Assembly: GCA_947169985.1 (NCBI GenBank)
Contig: CAMVRW010000049.1
Coordinates: 1 to 11,526, forward strand
Direction of reading: 5' to 3'
From: an uncultured Butyrivibrio sp.
GTDB lineage: Bacteria; Bacillota; Clostridia; Lachnospirales; Lachnospiraceae
Length of the DNA stretch: 11,526 nt
This document shows, piece by piece, positions 1-7,284 of this stretch. Within the stretch, counting starts at the first letter, position 1. The number at the start of each line of letters is the position of its first letter. The position numbers and the translations under genes are program-made. The notes under the pieces were generated by a model, which saw only the letters and a list, made by a program, of their open reading frames with translations, did no database searches and was not told where the DNA came from.

Positions 1-112
1 CAGACAGTATAATACTTTGAACCTGGATGAGATCATGATGCTGCTTCGAAAGCAGGAGAATGAGGAGCTTCAGGCGCTTGCTGATGAAGATGCAGGGGAG
101 GAGATAGAATGA
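1..112 (+). CDS. C-terminal end of a small antiporter subunit, probably MrpC/NuoK-like (partial)
   Basis: An open frame enters from the left edge (codons begin at base 2) and runs 36 codons without a stop to a TGA at 110-112, overlapping the ATG of the next gene as ATGA. The visible tail is hydrophilic and acidic, starting RQYNTLNLDEI and ending in a Glu/Asp-rich stretch. A basic residue, a Tyr, a Thr and then a Leu-Asp-Glu run just after the last helix resembles my recollection of MrpC/MnhC (NuoK-like) C-termini, and the position directly before MrpD-like genes fits the usual C-then-D order of Mrp operons. No membrane helix is visible, so the family call rests on a short tail plus context. 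It could be another small subunit of the same complex. That it is a coding end translationally coupled to the next gene is much more certain than its identity. Confidence 0.55.
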   Translation, partial: RQYNTLNLDEIMMLLRKQENEELQALADEDAGEEIE

Positions 113-1623
113 CACTGGTTCAGAACTTCCCGTTTTTCTGCATAATCCTATCCATGTTTACTGCCATAATCTCTTTTATATTTAAGGGCAGGGGAGCAAG
201 AAACCTCCACATTCTTATGGTGATGCTGGTTCATGTGATGTCGATAATGACGCTTGTTTACTGTGTCCGTGCTGATAACAGCTACACCTATATGATGGGG
301 CATTATCCGGCTCCTTGGGGAAATGAGATAAGGATCGGACAGCTTGAGGCCCTGATGGTAGTTTTCTTTTCCGGGATAATGTTCTTTTCTGTCCTGGGAG
401 GCATCGCCCACATTGAAAAAGAGATTGATGATTCAAGGAAAAATCTCTTTTACATCCAGCTGGATCTGATGATGGCATCTCTACTGGCCCTCATATACAC
501 CAATGACCTGTTTACTGCATACGTATTTATTGAGATTTGTACCATTGCTGCCTGCGGACTGATAATGGCAAAGAGAATTGGAAGAGTTTATGTTTCAGCC
601 ATAAGGTACATGGTAATGAGTCTTGTGGGCTCCGGTCTTTTCCTTATCGGATTGTCACTGCTTTACTGCATTACCGGACATCTTCTCATGACTCCGGCAA
701 AAAATACGTTGGCTAACATTGTTTATACAGCAAGATATCAGGTTCCTCTCACAGTAATCCTGATCCTTTTGACAGTTGGACTTGGAATAAAATCAGGCTT
801 GTATCCTTTCCATACCTGGATTCCTGATGCCTACGGCTATACAACTCCTGCGGCTTCAGCAATCCTTTCATCACTGGTATCGAAGGGTTACATCTTCCTT
901 TTGATCAAGCTCATGGTCAGGGTACTTCCCAATAAGACTCTGGCCTGGAATCAGATGACCAATGTGCTGTTCATTCTTGGCATTATCGGAATGATGATCG
1001 GATCTATTGACGCCATAAAAGAACAGAACGTCCGAAGAATGACGGCATATTCTTCTGTGGCTCAGATCGGTTATATCTACATGGGGCTCGGCCTTGGAAC
1101 TGAAGAGGGAATCGTGGCTGCTCTGTTTCATGTAATATCCCATGGAGTGATGAAGGCTCTTTTGTTTATCAGTATTTCAGGGCTTTCAGATAGCTCTAAT
1201 GGCAGAATTGACAGGAAGGGACTTACAGGAGCGGGATTTAGGAATAAGCTTTCGGGCTTTGGATTTACTGTAGGTGCCATGTCCATGATCGGAATGCCTC
1301 TTTTGACCGGATTTGTTTCAAAGTTTATGTTTGCCTCAGCAGCGACGGAGGCAAACACCACCAAGATGATAGCTGCCTGGACGGCTCTTGCTGTGAGTAC
1401 AGTGCTGAATGCAGTCTATTTCATGAGGACGGTAATAGTTCTTTATACACCTGTTAGTGATGCCAAAGCTGCCCTTCAGGAGGGTGAAAAGAGCTATGAA
1501 AAGAAGGGGCTTGTACTGGAGAGCCTTGGAGTTATTGGATTTGTTTTATTAAACCTGTATCTGGGAACTATGTCGCCCACTGTTATAGATATCATTTCCA
1601 GAGGATTGGAACTGTTTGGATAA
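109..1623 (+). CDS. Antiporter-like membrane subunit 1 (MrpD/NuoN/NuoM superfamily, long N-terminus)
   Basis: A 504-residue, very hydrophobic protein of about 14 predicted helices, belonging to the ion-pumping subunits of complex I, membrane-bound hydrogenases and Mrp antiporters. Family residues are visible: Glu142 in YVFIEICTIA (TM5), Lys228 in GIKSGLYPFHTWIPDA (TM7), Lys259 (TM8), His341/His345/Lys349 in the HxxxHxxxK segment, and Lys405 in GFVSKF (TM12). These form the buried charge chain that moves H+ or Na+ across the membrane. The start is supported by GGGGAGGAG at 95-103, 5 nt before the ATG, and the gene overlaps the upstream stop by 4 nt. The segment after TM7 reads DAYGYTTPAAS rather than the more usual DAHxxAPxPxS form, so this is the most divergent of the four copies. 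The superfamily is certain; assignment to MrpD, NuoN or a hydrogenase subunit is not possible from one gene, and the transported ion is unknown. Confidence 0.93.
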   Translation: MTLVQNFPFFCIILSMFTAIISFIFKGRGARNLHILMVMLVHVMSIMTLVYCVRADNSYTYMMGHYPAPWGNEIRIGQLEALMVVFFSGIMFFSVLGGIAHIEKEIDDSRKNLFYIQLDLMMASLLALIYTNDLFTAYVFIEICTIAACGLIMAKRIGRVYVSAIRYMVMSLVGSGLFLIGLSLLYCITGHLLMTPAKNTLANIVYTARYQVPLTVILILLTVGLGIKSGLYPFHTWIPDAYGYTTPAASAILSSLVSKGYIFLLIKLMVRVLPNKTLAWNQMTNVLFILGIIGMMIGSIDAIKEQNVRRMTAYSSVAQIGYIYMGLGLGTEEGIVAALFHVISHGVMKALLFISISGLSDSSNGRIDRKGLTGAGFRNKLSGFGFTVGAMSMIGMPLLTGFVSKFMFASAATEANTTKMIAAWTALAVSTVLNAVYFMRTVIVLYTPVSDAKAALQEGEKSYEKKGLVLESLGVIGFVLLNLYLGTMSPTVIDIISRGLELFG

Positions 1624-1634
1624 AGGTTTTTGCT

Positions 1635-1639
1635 GGAGG
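1635..1639 (+). promoter_or_regulatory. Ribosome binding site that selects a GTG start
   Basis: GGAGG lies 5 nt before the GTG at 1645 and downstream of an in-frame TTG at 1630. The TTG has only a weak AAAGG (1622-1626) 3 nt before it. Spacing and strength favour GTG, making the protein 440 residues and beginning (M)PEIRLLNVAD. The fourth subunit likewise starts with a short stretch containing IPDI before its first helix, which is consistent. Confidence 0.75.
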
Positions 1640-1644
1640 TTTTT

Positions 1645-2967
1645 GTGCCGGAAATTAGATTACTGAATGTGGCTGATTCCATGAACCTTTGCTTTAGGGT
1701 GGATGAACTGGGGCTGATGTTTGCCCTTTTGTTTGCATCCATGTGGATTCTGGTGGCCATCGCTTCAATTGAATATATGAAACACGAGAAGCGTAGGAAG
1801 GGATTCTATGTTTTTTATGCCCTAACGGGAGTGATACTGGTATTGGCGGCTTTTGCTGCGAACTTTTTCACTTATTACTGCCTGTTTGAGGCTATGACGC
1901 TGCTTTCCATGCCTATGGTGCTTAACTCAAGAAGTCATGAATCTGTAATGGCAGCCTTAAAGTACCTGTTTTACTCCATGGGAGGGGCTTTCCTTACGCT
2001 GTTTGGTTTCTTCTTGTTTATGACAAAGGGATTTGATCTGACATTTACAGCAGGGGGATGCATCCCTGAGAGTGCGGAATTTGGCACTTTGGAGCTGGTT
2101 GGAGCATTTTGCATGGTACTGGGCTTTGCTACGAAGGCAGGTATGTTCCCTATGCACGGGTGGCTACCTACAGCCCATCCTGTGGCTCCGGCTCCTGCAT
2201 CTGCGGTGCTGTCCGGTGTTATTACAAAGGCAGGAGTTTTGGGCATCGTAAGAAGTATCTTTTACTGCGTAGGGCCGGATAGGATTAGGGGAACCTGGGT
2301 GCAGTACACATTTCTTGTGCTGTCAATGACCACAGTTCTGATGGGCTCAATGATGGCATATCAGGAGAAGGTTCTTAAAAAGAGACTTGCCTATTCAACT
2401 GTCAGTCAGGTGTCCTATGTGCTGTTTGGACTTGCAACTTTAGAGCCTGTGGGATTTATTGGAGCAATTCTTCATGTGATCTTCCACAGCCTTGTTAAGG
2501 ATACGCTCTTCCTGACAGCAGGAGCTGTGATCATAAAAGCCAGGAAAACTTTAGTAAGTCAGCTGGATGGAATTGGACGAAAGATGCCAATAACCATGTG
2601 GTGCTTTACCCTTTCCTCTATAACACTTATAGGAATTCCGCCCACCAGTGCCTTTATAAGCAAGTGGTATCTGGCTCAGGGAGCGCTGGACATGGATATT
2701 CCGGTTATCAGATGGCTTGGAGTGGTATTCCTTCTTGTGAGTGCGCTGCTTACTGCCGGATATCTTCTTACTGTGTCCATAAGGGCCTTTCTCTATGGAG
2801 AAAAGGATGAGTCCGGCACGGAAAAAACCGGACAGGAGCCTGTTACAGATCCCGGGCTTTTGATGCTTGTACCTATGCTGATAATGACAGTGTTTTCAGT
2901 TGTTCTTGGAATCTGGCCAATGGGGCTGAGTCTTAAGCTTTTGGAAGTTACAAAGATACTATTTTAA
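1645..2967 (+). CDS. Antiporter-like membrane subunit 2 (MrpD/complex I subunit 5 superfamily, short N-terminus)
   Basis: A 440-residue polytopic membrane protein, homologous in layout to its neighbours. Numbering from GTG 1645: Glu82 in CLFEAMTLL (TM5), Lys164 in TKAGMFPMHGWLPTAHP (TM7), Lys195 in GVITKAG (TM8), His277/His281/Lys285 in the HxxxHxxxK segment, and Lys340 in FISKW (TM12). All proposed ion-path charges are therefore kept. The N-terminus is about 55-60 residues shorter than in subunits 1 and 3: the protein starts just before the RVDELGLMF helix, so the first two helices of the family fold are absent. The previous gene stops 21 nt upstream, so there is no room for them and no sign of a frameshift. 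The closest sibling over much of its length appears to be subunit 3 (shared YCxG, LAYSTVSxxSY and DGIG segments), while the TM7-TM8 stretch is closest to subunit 4 (AHPVAPAPASA). Probable role: one ion-translocating module of a membrane complex. Confidence 0.92.
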   Translation: MPEIRLLNVADSMNLCFRVDELGLMFALLFASMWILVAIASIEYMKHEKRRKGFYVFYALTGVILVLAAFAANFFTYYCLFEAMTLLSMPMVLNSRSHESVMAALKYLFYSMGGAFLTLFGFFLFMTKGFDLTFTAGGCIPESAEFGTLELVGAFCMVLGFATKAGMFPMHGWLPTAHPVAPAPASAVLSGVITKAGVLGIVRSIFYCVGPDRIRGTWVQYTFLVLSMTTVLMGSMMAYQEKVLKKRLAYSTVSQVSYVLFGLATLEPVGFIGAILHVIFHSLVKDTLFLTAGAVIIKARKTLVSQLDGIGRKMPITMWCFTLSSITLIGIPPTSAFISKWYLAQGALDMDIPVIRWLGVVFLLVSALLTAGYLLTVSIRAFLYGEKDESGTEKTGQEPVTDPGLLMLVPMLIMTVFSVVLGIWPMGLSLKLLEVTKILF

Positions 2968-3006
2968 CTTGATATAAACAGATAGAAAGAGACAGGGAAT
3001 TACATA

Positions 3007-4491
3007 ATGAACCTATACGTTTTGGTCCTGCCCATTATGATACCGATTTTATGCGGAATCGGAATAATGGTCTTTCCCGTAAAAGACAAAAAAATAAGGA
3101 ATATCCTGCTTGAACTTGTTGTGATAATAAACACGATCCTTACGCTGTTTATTCTGTTTAATGCACCACAAGGGACGCTTTCTTTGTTCTCCCTCGGGGA
3201 TAAGCTGGTGATGACTCTTAGAGTTGATGGCCTTGCAGCCTTTTTTGCAGGAATTGTCTCCTGTCTGTGGCCTCTGGCAACTCTCTATGCTTTCGAGTAC
3301 ATGGAGCATGACGAAAGGACAGATGTATTCTTCGGATTTTACACAATAACCTACGGAGTGACCATGGGTGTTGCACTTTCAGGAAATATAGTTACCATGT
3401 ATCTGTTCTACGAGGCACTTACAATGGTCACACTCCCTTTGGTGATCCACACCATGACCAAGGAAGCCAAAAGAGCTACCAGAAAGTATCTATACTACAT
3501 GATAGGCGGAACGGCCTTTGCCTTCATGGGGATGGTCTTTTACGTACTGTTTTCTCACAATATGGAATTCAAATATGGAGGGAATCTTAACATAATAGCG
3601 CTTTCCAGCCATATTCATGTGGTTCATCTTGTGTATCTGATGGCATTTTTTGGATTTGGAGTTAAAGCAGCAATATTTCCTTTTCATGGGTGGCTTCCGG
3701 ATGCATCTGTGGCACCAACGCCGGTTACAGCTCTTCTTCACGCAGTAGCTGTGGTAAAATCCGGAGTGTTTGCGATCATGAGATTCACTTATTACTGCTT
3801 TGGAGCAGAGGTGTTAAAGGGAAGCTGGGCACAGAGAATAGCACTTTCCTTTGCGATGATCACTATCGTATATGCTTCCACCATGGGAGTGAAGGAAACA
3901 CATTTTAAGAGGAGAATGGCTTATTCCACAGTCAGCAATCTCTCCTATATTCTTCTTGGAGTCACAATGATGTCTCCATTAGGGCTTTTGGCCGGAATGA
4001 GCCACATGCTGTTCCATGCCATTATGAAGATCAGTGGATTCTTCTGTGTAGGAGCTGTTATGCACCGTGCTCACAAGGAATATGTTTATGAGCTTGATGG
4101 AATCGGGCTTCAGATGCCAAAGACCATGACGGCATTTGTCGTATCGTCCTGTTCTATTATCGGAGTTCCTCTCTTTGCAGGCTTTGTGAGCAAATGGAAG
4201 ATTGCCCAGTCTCTGTTTGAGGGAGGCGGAACATTGGAATATGCTGCAGTGTTTGTGCTTCTTTATTCTGCTTTGATGACGGCAATATATCTTTTAACTG
4301 TGGCAGTAAGAGGCTTTTTCCCGGACAGTGATGCCCTTGGGAAAATGGCTCATGATGAGGAAAAAGCATCTGACCCATCCTGGAAGATGCTGCTTCCACT
4401 GGGGATTTTTTCGATAGCAATTGTTTTTATTGGGCTCAAGGCTGAGCCGATTCTAACAGTGCTTAAAACAGTAGCAAACGGAGTATTTTGA
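3007..4491 (+). CDS. Antiporter-like membrane subunit 3 (MrpD superfamily, long N-terminus)
   Basis: A 494-residue, roughly 14-helix membrane protein. Visible family residues: Glu136 in LFYEALTMV (TM5), Lys220 in GVKAAIFPFHGWLPDA (TM7), Lys251 (TM8), His333/His337/Lys341 in the HxxxHxxxK segment, and Lys396 in GFVSKWKIA (TM12). The proposed proton/sodium path is intact. The N-terminus has two helices (about residues 3-23 and 31-52) before the conserved RVDGLAAFF helix, unlike subunits 2 and 4. The ATG follows CAGGGA at 2993-2998 by 8 nt. The 39-nt gap before this gene is the largest in the antiporter run; it holds no convincing terminator or promoter, so the gene is read as part of the same transcript. 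The next gene begins 1 nt after this stop, implying coupled translation. The specific subunit name and transported ion cannot be fixed from sequence alone. Confidence 0.93.
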   Translation: MNLYVLVLPIMIPILCGIGIMVFPVKDKKIRNILLELVVIINTILTLFILFNAPQGTLSLFSLGDKLVMTLRVDGLAAFFAGIVSCLWPLATLYAFEYMEHDERTDVFFGFYTITYGVTMGVALSGNIVTMYLFYEALTMVTLPLVIHTMTKEAKRATRKYLYYMIGGTAFAFMGMVFYVLFSHNMEFKYGGNLNIIALSSHIHVVHLVYLMAFFGFGVKAAIFPFHGWLPDASVAPTPVTALLHAVAVVKSGVFAIMRFTYYCFGAEVLKGSWAQRIALSFAMITIVYASTMGVKETHFKRRMAYSTVSNLSYILLGVTMMSPLGLLAGMSHMLFHAIMKISGFFCVGAVMHRAHKEYVYELDGIGLQMPKTMTAFVVSSCSIIGVPLFAGFVSKWKIAQSLFEGGGTLEYAAVFVLLYSALMTAIYLLTVAVRGFFPDSDALGKMAHDEEKASDPSWKMLLPLGIFSIAIVFIGLKAEPILTVLKTVANGVF

Positions 4492-4492
4492 T

Positions 4493-6415
4493 ATGAGAAT
4501 AATCATCCCTGATATATGTGCATTAGGGCTTAGCTTTGAGATTGGCGGATTTCGCCTGCTCTTTGCCATAATTGCCACATATATGTGGTTCATGACCACC
4601 CTCTTTTCAAAAGAATATATGTCTCATGCGGGGAAAAAGGGACGGTACTACTTCTTCCTGGCAATTACCTATGTGGCAACCACAGCTCTTTTCCTGTCGG
4701 GAGATCTGTACACCACATTTATCTTTTTCGAGATAATGTCTGTGGCCAGTTATGTCTGTGTGATTCACGATGAGAATGAACTTACCTTAAGGGCCGGAGG
4801 CGTGTATCTGGCTGTGGCTGTAATTGGTGGATTGGTGTCACTTATGGGAATATTCCTGTTGCACCACATGTTTGGGACACTTACCTTTGAGGAACTAAAG
4901 CCCCTTTGCGAGGCTCTCCTTAAATCCGGTGATGCAGATGCTATAAGGACGCTGTTTATCGCCGGTGGATGCATTCTCTTTGGCTATGGCGCCAAGGCAG
5001 GTATGTTCCCGCTGCACATCTGGCTTCCAATGGCGCATCCTGTGGCGCCGGCACCGGCATCGGCGCTTCTTTCCGGTATTATAACCAAGACCGGAATATT
5101 TGGACTTTTGGTGCTTTCGGTGTATGTGTTCCCGGGTAACGGGCAATGGGGCTTTATTATTGTGATGCTGGGAGTGGTAACCATGCTCCTTGGAGGAATC
5201 CTTGCTATTTTTTCCGTGGATATCAAAAGAACTTTGGCCTGCTCCTCCATGTCTCAGCTGGGAATGATCATTGTTGGCATTGGCATGATGGATCTTCTGG
5301 GGGAAGAGAATACTCTGGCAGCCAGGGGAACAGTAATGCATATGGTAAACCATGCCTGCCTTAAGCTGGTGCTATTTATGGCTGCAGGTGTGATCGTGAT
5401 GAATCTTCACAAACTGAACCTGAATGAAATCCGTGGATACGGCAGAAAAAAGCCTTTCCTTAAGCTGGTTTTCCTGTCGGGCTCCCTTGGAATTGCCGGA
5501 ATACCTTTCTTTAACGGTTATATAAGTAAGACACTTCTTCATGAGAGTATTGTGGAATATATAGAGGTTCTTTCTGAGCAGGGCAGTAGCAATGAAGCAC
5601 TATTCAGAGTTATTGAGTGGCTGTTTTTGATAACTGGAGCCATGACTTTAGCTTATATGACAAAGCTTTTTATCTGCGTGTTCGTGGAGAAGAACGTGGA
5701 TGCAGATCTTCAAGCCGAATATGACGAGGGAAAGCCCTATTGCACCCCTCTTACTAAGTTTGTACTTGCAATCACCGCCTTTGTAATGCCAGTATTTGGC
5801 GTGCTTTCAAAGATTACAATTGATATTATTGGGGATATGGGACAGGGCTTTTTAGGGGCAAAAGAGCTGGAACATCAGGTCAACTATTTCTCCCTTGAAA
5901 ACCTGAAAGGGGGGCTTATAAGCATCCTTCTTGGTGCCTTGATCTACCTTGTATTTATCAGGAGAGTTCTTCTTAGAAATGAGGATGGAAGAGAAGTATA
6001 TGCTGATATTTGGCCAAAGAAGCTGGATCTTTTGACACTATTCTATGAGCCGGTTATTATGGTGATACTTCCTGCAGTTATTGGATTTATCTGCAGATGC
6101 CTGGATTTTGCTTTGGACGGCGTTATCCTTTTCCTTCGCCAGACTACTCATAAACAAGTCTTCAAAAAGGAGCCGATCCCTGCTAAATTTTTCATGGCTC
6201 ATATACTGGGAAGCCTTATGAACAGGATTTCATCTGTTGCCAGCTTCTTTATGGGAGAGAAGGTTCACAGAAAGAAGAACTACGTACTTGTTCTTGCCGG
6301 GAAAAAGACCCTTATGGATCAGACCACAAAGATGGTAAGTGCCAGCAGCGCCTTTTCCCTTATGATGTTTGCAATCGGTATAATCGCAGTTGTGGTCTAT
6401 ATTCTGGTGGTTTGA
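4493..6415 (+). CDS. Antiporter-like membrane subunit 4 with long C-terminal extension (NuoL/MrpA/HyfB-like)
   Basis: A 640-residue membrane protein. Core residues: Glu80 in FIFFEIMSV (TM5), Lys168 in GAKAGMFPLHIWLPMAHP (TM7), Lys199 in GIITKTG (TM8), His283/His287/Lys291 in the HxxxHxxxK segment, and Lys346 in GYISKTLL (TM12). As in subunit 2, the protein begins just before the third family helix. After TM12 there are 294 residues, against 98-100 in the three other copies. This extra ~195 residues includes a helix near 472-490, another near 518-540, a charged amphipathic-looking stretch around 545-610 and a final helix near 617-639. That layout recalls the lateral helix plus terminal anchor of NuoL-type distal subunits, although the equivalence is an inference. 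GGAG at 4480-4483 lies 9 nt before the ATG. Being last and longest, it is the best candidate for the distal pump that clamps the others together. Confidence 0.92.
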   Translation: MRIIIPDICALGLSFEIGGFRLLFAIIATYMWFMTTLFSKEYMSHAGKKGRYYFFLAITYVATTALFLSGDLYTTFIFFEIMSVASYVCVIHDENELTLRAGGVYLAVAVIGGLVSLMGIFLLHHMFGTLTFEELKPLCEALLKSGDADAIRTLFIAGGCILFGYGAKAGMFPLHIWLPMAHPVAPAPASALLSGIITKTGIFGLLVLSVYVFPGNGQWGFIIVMLGVVTMLLGGILAIFSVDIKRTLACSSMSQLGMIIVGIGMMDLLGEENTLAARGTVMHMVNHACLKLVLFMAAGVIVMNLHKLNLNEIRGYGRKKPFLKLVFLSGSLGIAGIPFFNGYISKTLLHESIVEYIEVLSEQGSSNEALFRVIEWLFLITGAMTLAYMTKLFICVFVEKNVDADLQAEYDEGKPYCTPLTKFVLAITAFVMPVFGVLSKITIDIIGDMGQGFLGAKELEHQVNYFSLENLKGGLISILLGALIYLVFIRRVLLRNEDGREVYADIWPKKLDLLTLFYEPVIMVILPAVIGFICRCLDFALDGVILFLRQTTHKQVFKKEPIPAKFFMAHILGSLMNRISSVASFFMGEKVHRKKNYVLVLAGKKTLMDQTTKMVSASSAFSLMMFAIGIIAVVVYILVV

Positions 6416-6417
6416 TT

Positions 6418-7185
6418 ATGAATTATATTTATGAAACACATCTTCACACAATAGAGGGCAGCGCCTGTTCAAGGACACCCGGAGCTGATTATATCAGGTA
6501 TATGAAAGACCTGGGCTATTCAGGAATCATTGTAACCGACCACTTTTTTACAGGAAACTGTGCCATTCCGAAGGACCAGCCCTGGGATAAAAGAGTAGAG
6601 CAGTACTGCAGCGGTTATGAGCATGCCAGGGAAGCTGCAGGAAAGGATCTGACAGTTCTTTTTGGCCTTGAGTATAACTTCCAAGGGGATGAATTTTTGC
6701 TCTATGGTCTTTCAAAAGAGTGGCTGTTGGACAATCCTGATATTGAAGGAAAGGACAGATTCCAGGTATATGAGGCAGTTCATCAGGGCGGCGGTATAAT
6801 GATACAGGCTCATCCCTACCGGGAAAGGGGTTATCTATCCGCTATACATTTGACTCCTGATGCCTGTGATGGCGCTGAAGTTTATAATGCTGCGAATCCT
6901 GACTATCAGAATGCGCTGGGCTACCAATATGCCCTTGATCATGGCTTTTTAATGGCCGGAGGCTCGGATATTCACTATTTTGGTCAGCCTGACATGGGAG
7001 GAATGAGTTTTTCTTACCCAATTGAGACAATAGAAGACTATGTCAAGGCCTTTATGGCAGGGGAAGGAACTCCGGTTTATAAGAAGGATGCCCTAAACAG
7101 CAAAGAGGGCTTTAAGCCCATTTTTGAGGCAAAAGAGCTTATAACAGTATCTAAGGAGCCCACTTTAGAAGTAATATGGCACTGA
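6418..7185 (+). CDS. PHP-domain metal-dependent phosphoesterase
   Basis: A 255-residue soluble protein with a complete polymerase-and-histidinol-phosphatase (PHP) metal site: His8 and His10 (ETHLHT), Asp41-His42 (VTDHF), Glu85 (GLEYN), His132 (IQAHPYR), and Asp184/His186 (GGSDIHY). These residues normally hold two or three metal ions and hydrolyse phosphoester bonds. The substrate cannot be deduced; small phosphorylated metabolites, nucleotides and nucleic acid ends are all known for the family. ATG 6418 is preferred over an in-frame TTG at 6412 because GGTGG (6406-6410) lies 7 nt before the ATG and because ATG is the commoner codon; with TTG the gene would overlap the antiporter stop by 4 nt. 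It is 2 nt downstream of the antiporter subunit, so it belongs to that operon, but no membrane helix or antiporter-like element is present. It may be a hitchhiking housekeeping gene. Confidence 0.88.
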   Translation: MNYIYETHLHTIEGSACSRTPGADYIRYMKDLGYSGIIVTDHFFTGNCAIPKDQPWDKRVEQYCSGYEHAREAAGKDLTVLFGLEYNFQGDEFLLYGLSKEWLLDNPDIEGKDRFQVYEAVHQGGGIMIQAHPYRERGYLSAIHLTPDACDGAEVYNAANPDYQNALGYQYALDHGFLMAGGSDIHYFGQPDMGGMSFSYPIETIEDYVKAFMAGEGTPVYKKDALNSKEGFKPIFEAKELITVSKEPTLEVIWH

Positions 7186-7284
7186 AATAAAGTTTAAAAA
7201 TTTAGGAAAAGCTGTGAAAATTTAGTAAAAAGTGGTGCATTTCTGAAAACAGGCTATATAATGGTTTTATAGGAGGGTGGACCT
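7186..7284 (+). promoter_or_regulatory. Intergenic promoter region for the lipoprotein gene
   Basis: A perfect -10 box, TATAAT, lies at 7257-7262. The region 17-18 nt upstream (around 7233-7239, TGGTGCA) is a poor match to TTGACA and there is no extended -10 TG, so either the promoter is helped by upstream sequence or an activator, or it is weak. Upstream lie two copies of AAAATTTAGNAAAA (7197-7210 and 7217-7230). The ribosome site AGGAGG (7271-7276) is 8 nt before the ATG at 7285, close to the expected transcript start. No clear terminator for the preceding operon is seen here, so read-through from the PHP gene is possible. Confidence 0.55.
7197..7230 (+). repeat. Tandem AT-rich 14-bp direct repeat, 20-bp period
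   Basis: AAAATTTAGGAAAA at 7197-7210 and AAAATTTAGTAAAA at 7217-7230 differ at one base and start exactly 20 bp apart, about two helical turns, placing both on the same face of the DNA. They lie roughly 40 to 70 bp upstream of the expected transcript start. They could be operator half-sites or an AT-rich UP-like element; either is an inference, and chance in AT-rich spacer DNA is possible. Confidence 0.6.

Noticed and set aside
1624..1644. Frameshift that removed the first two helices from the second pump gene
   Set aside because: Only 21 nt lie between the previous stop and the GTG start, and subunit 4 shows the same shorter form, so the short N-terminus is a real design rather than damage.
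2968..3006. Possible internal promoter (TATAAA at 2973-2978) before the third pump gene
   Set aside because: The sequence 17 nt upstream (ACAAAG) does not resemble a -35 box and the gap is only 39 nt; read as an ordinary operon spacer.
4895..5353. 152-codon open frame on the minus strand inside the fourth pump gene
   Set aside because: Lies wholly inside a well-supported gene, is rich in His, Lys and Ser with no recognisable domain, and is typical of an antisense shadow frame.
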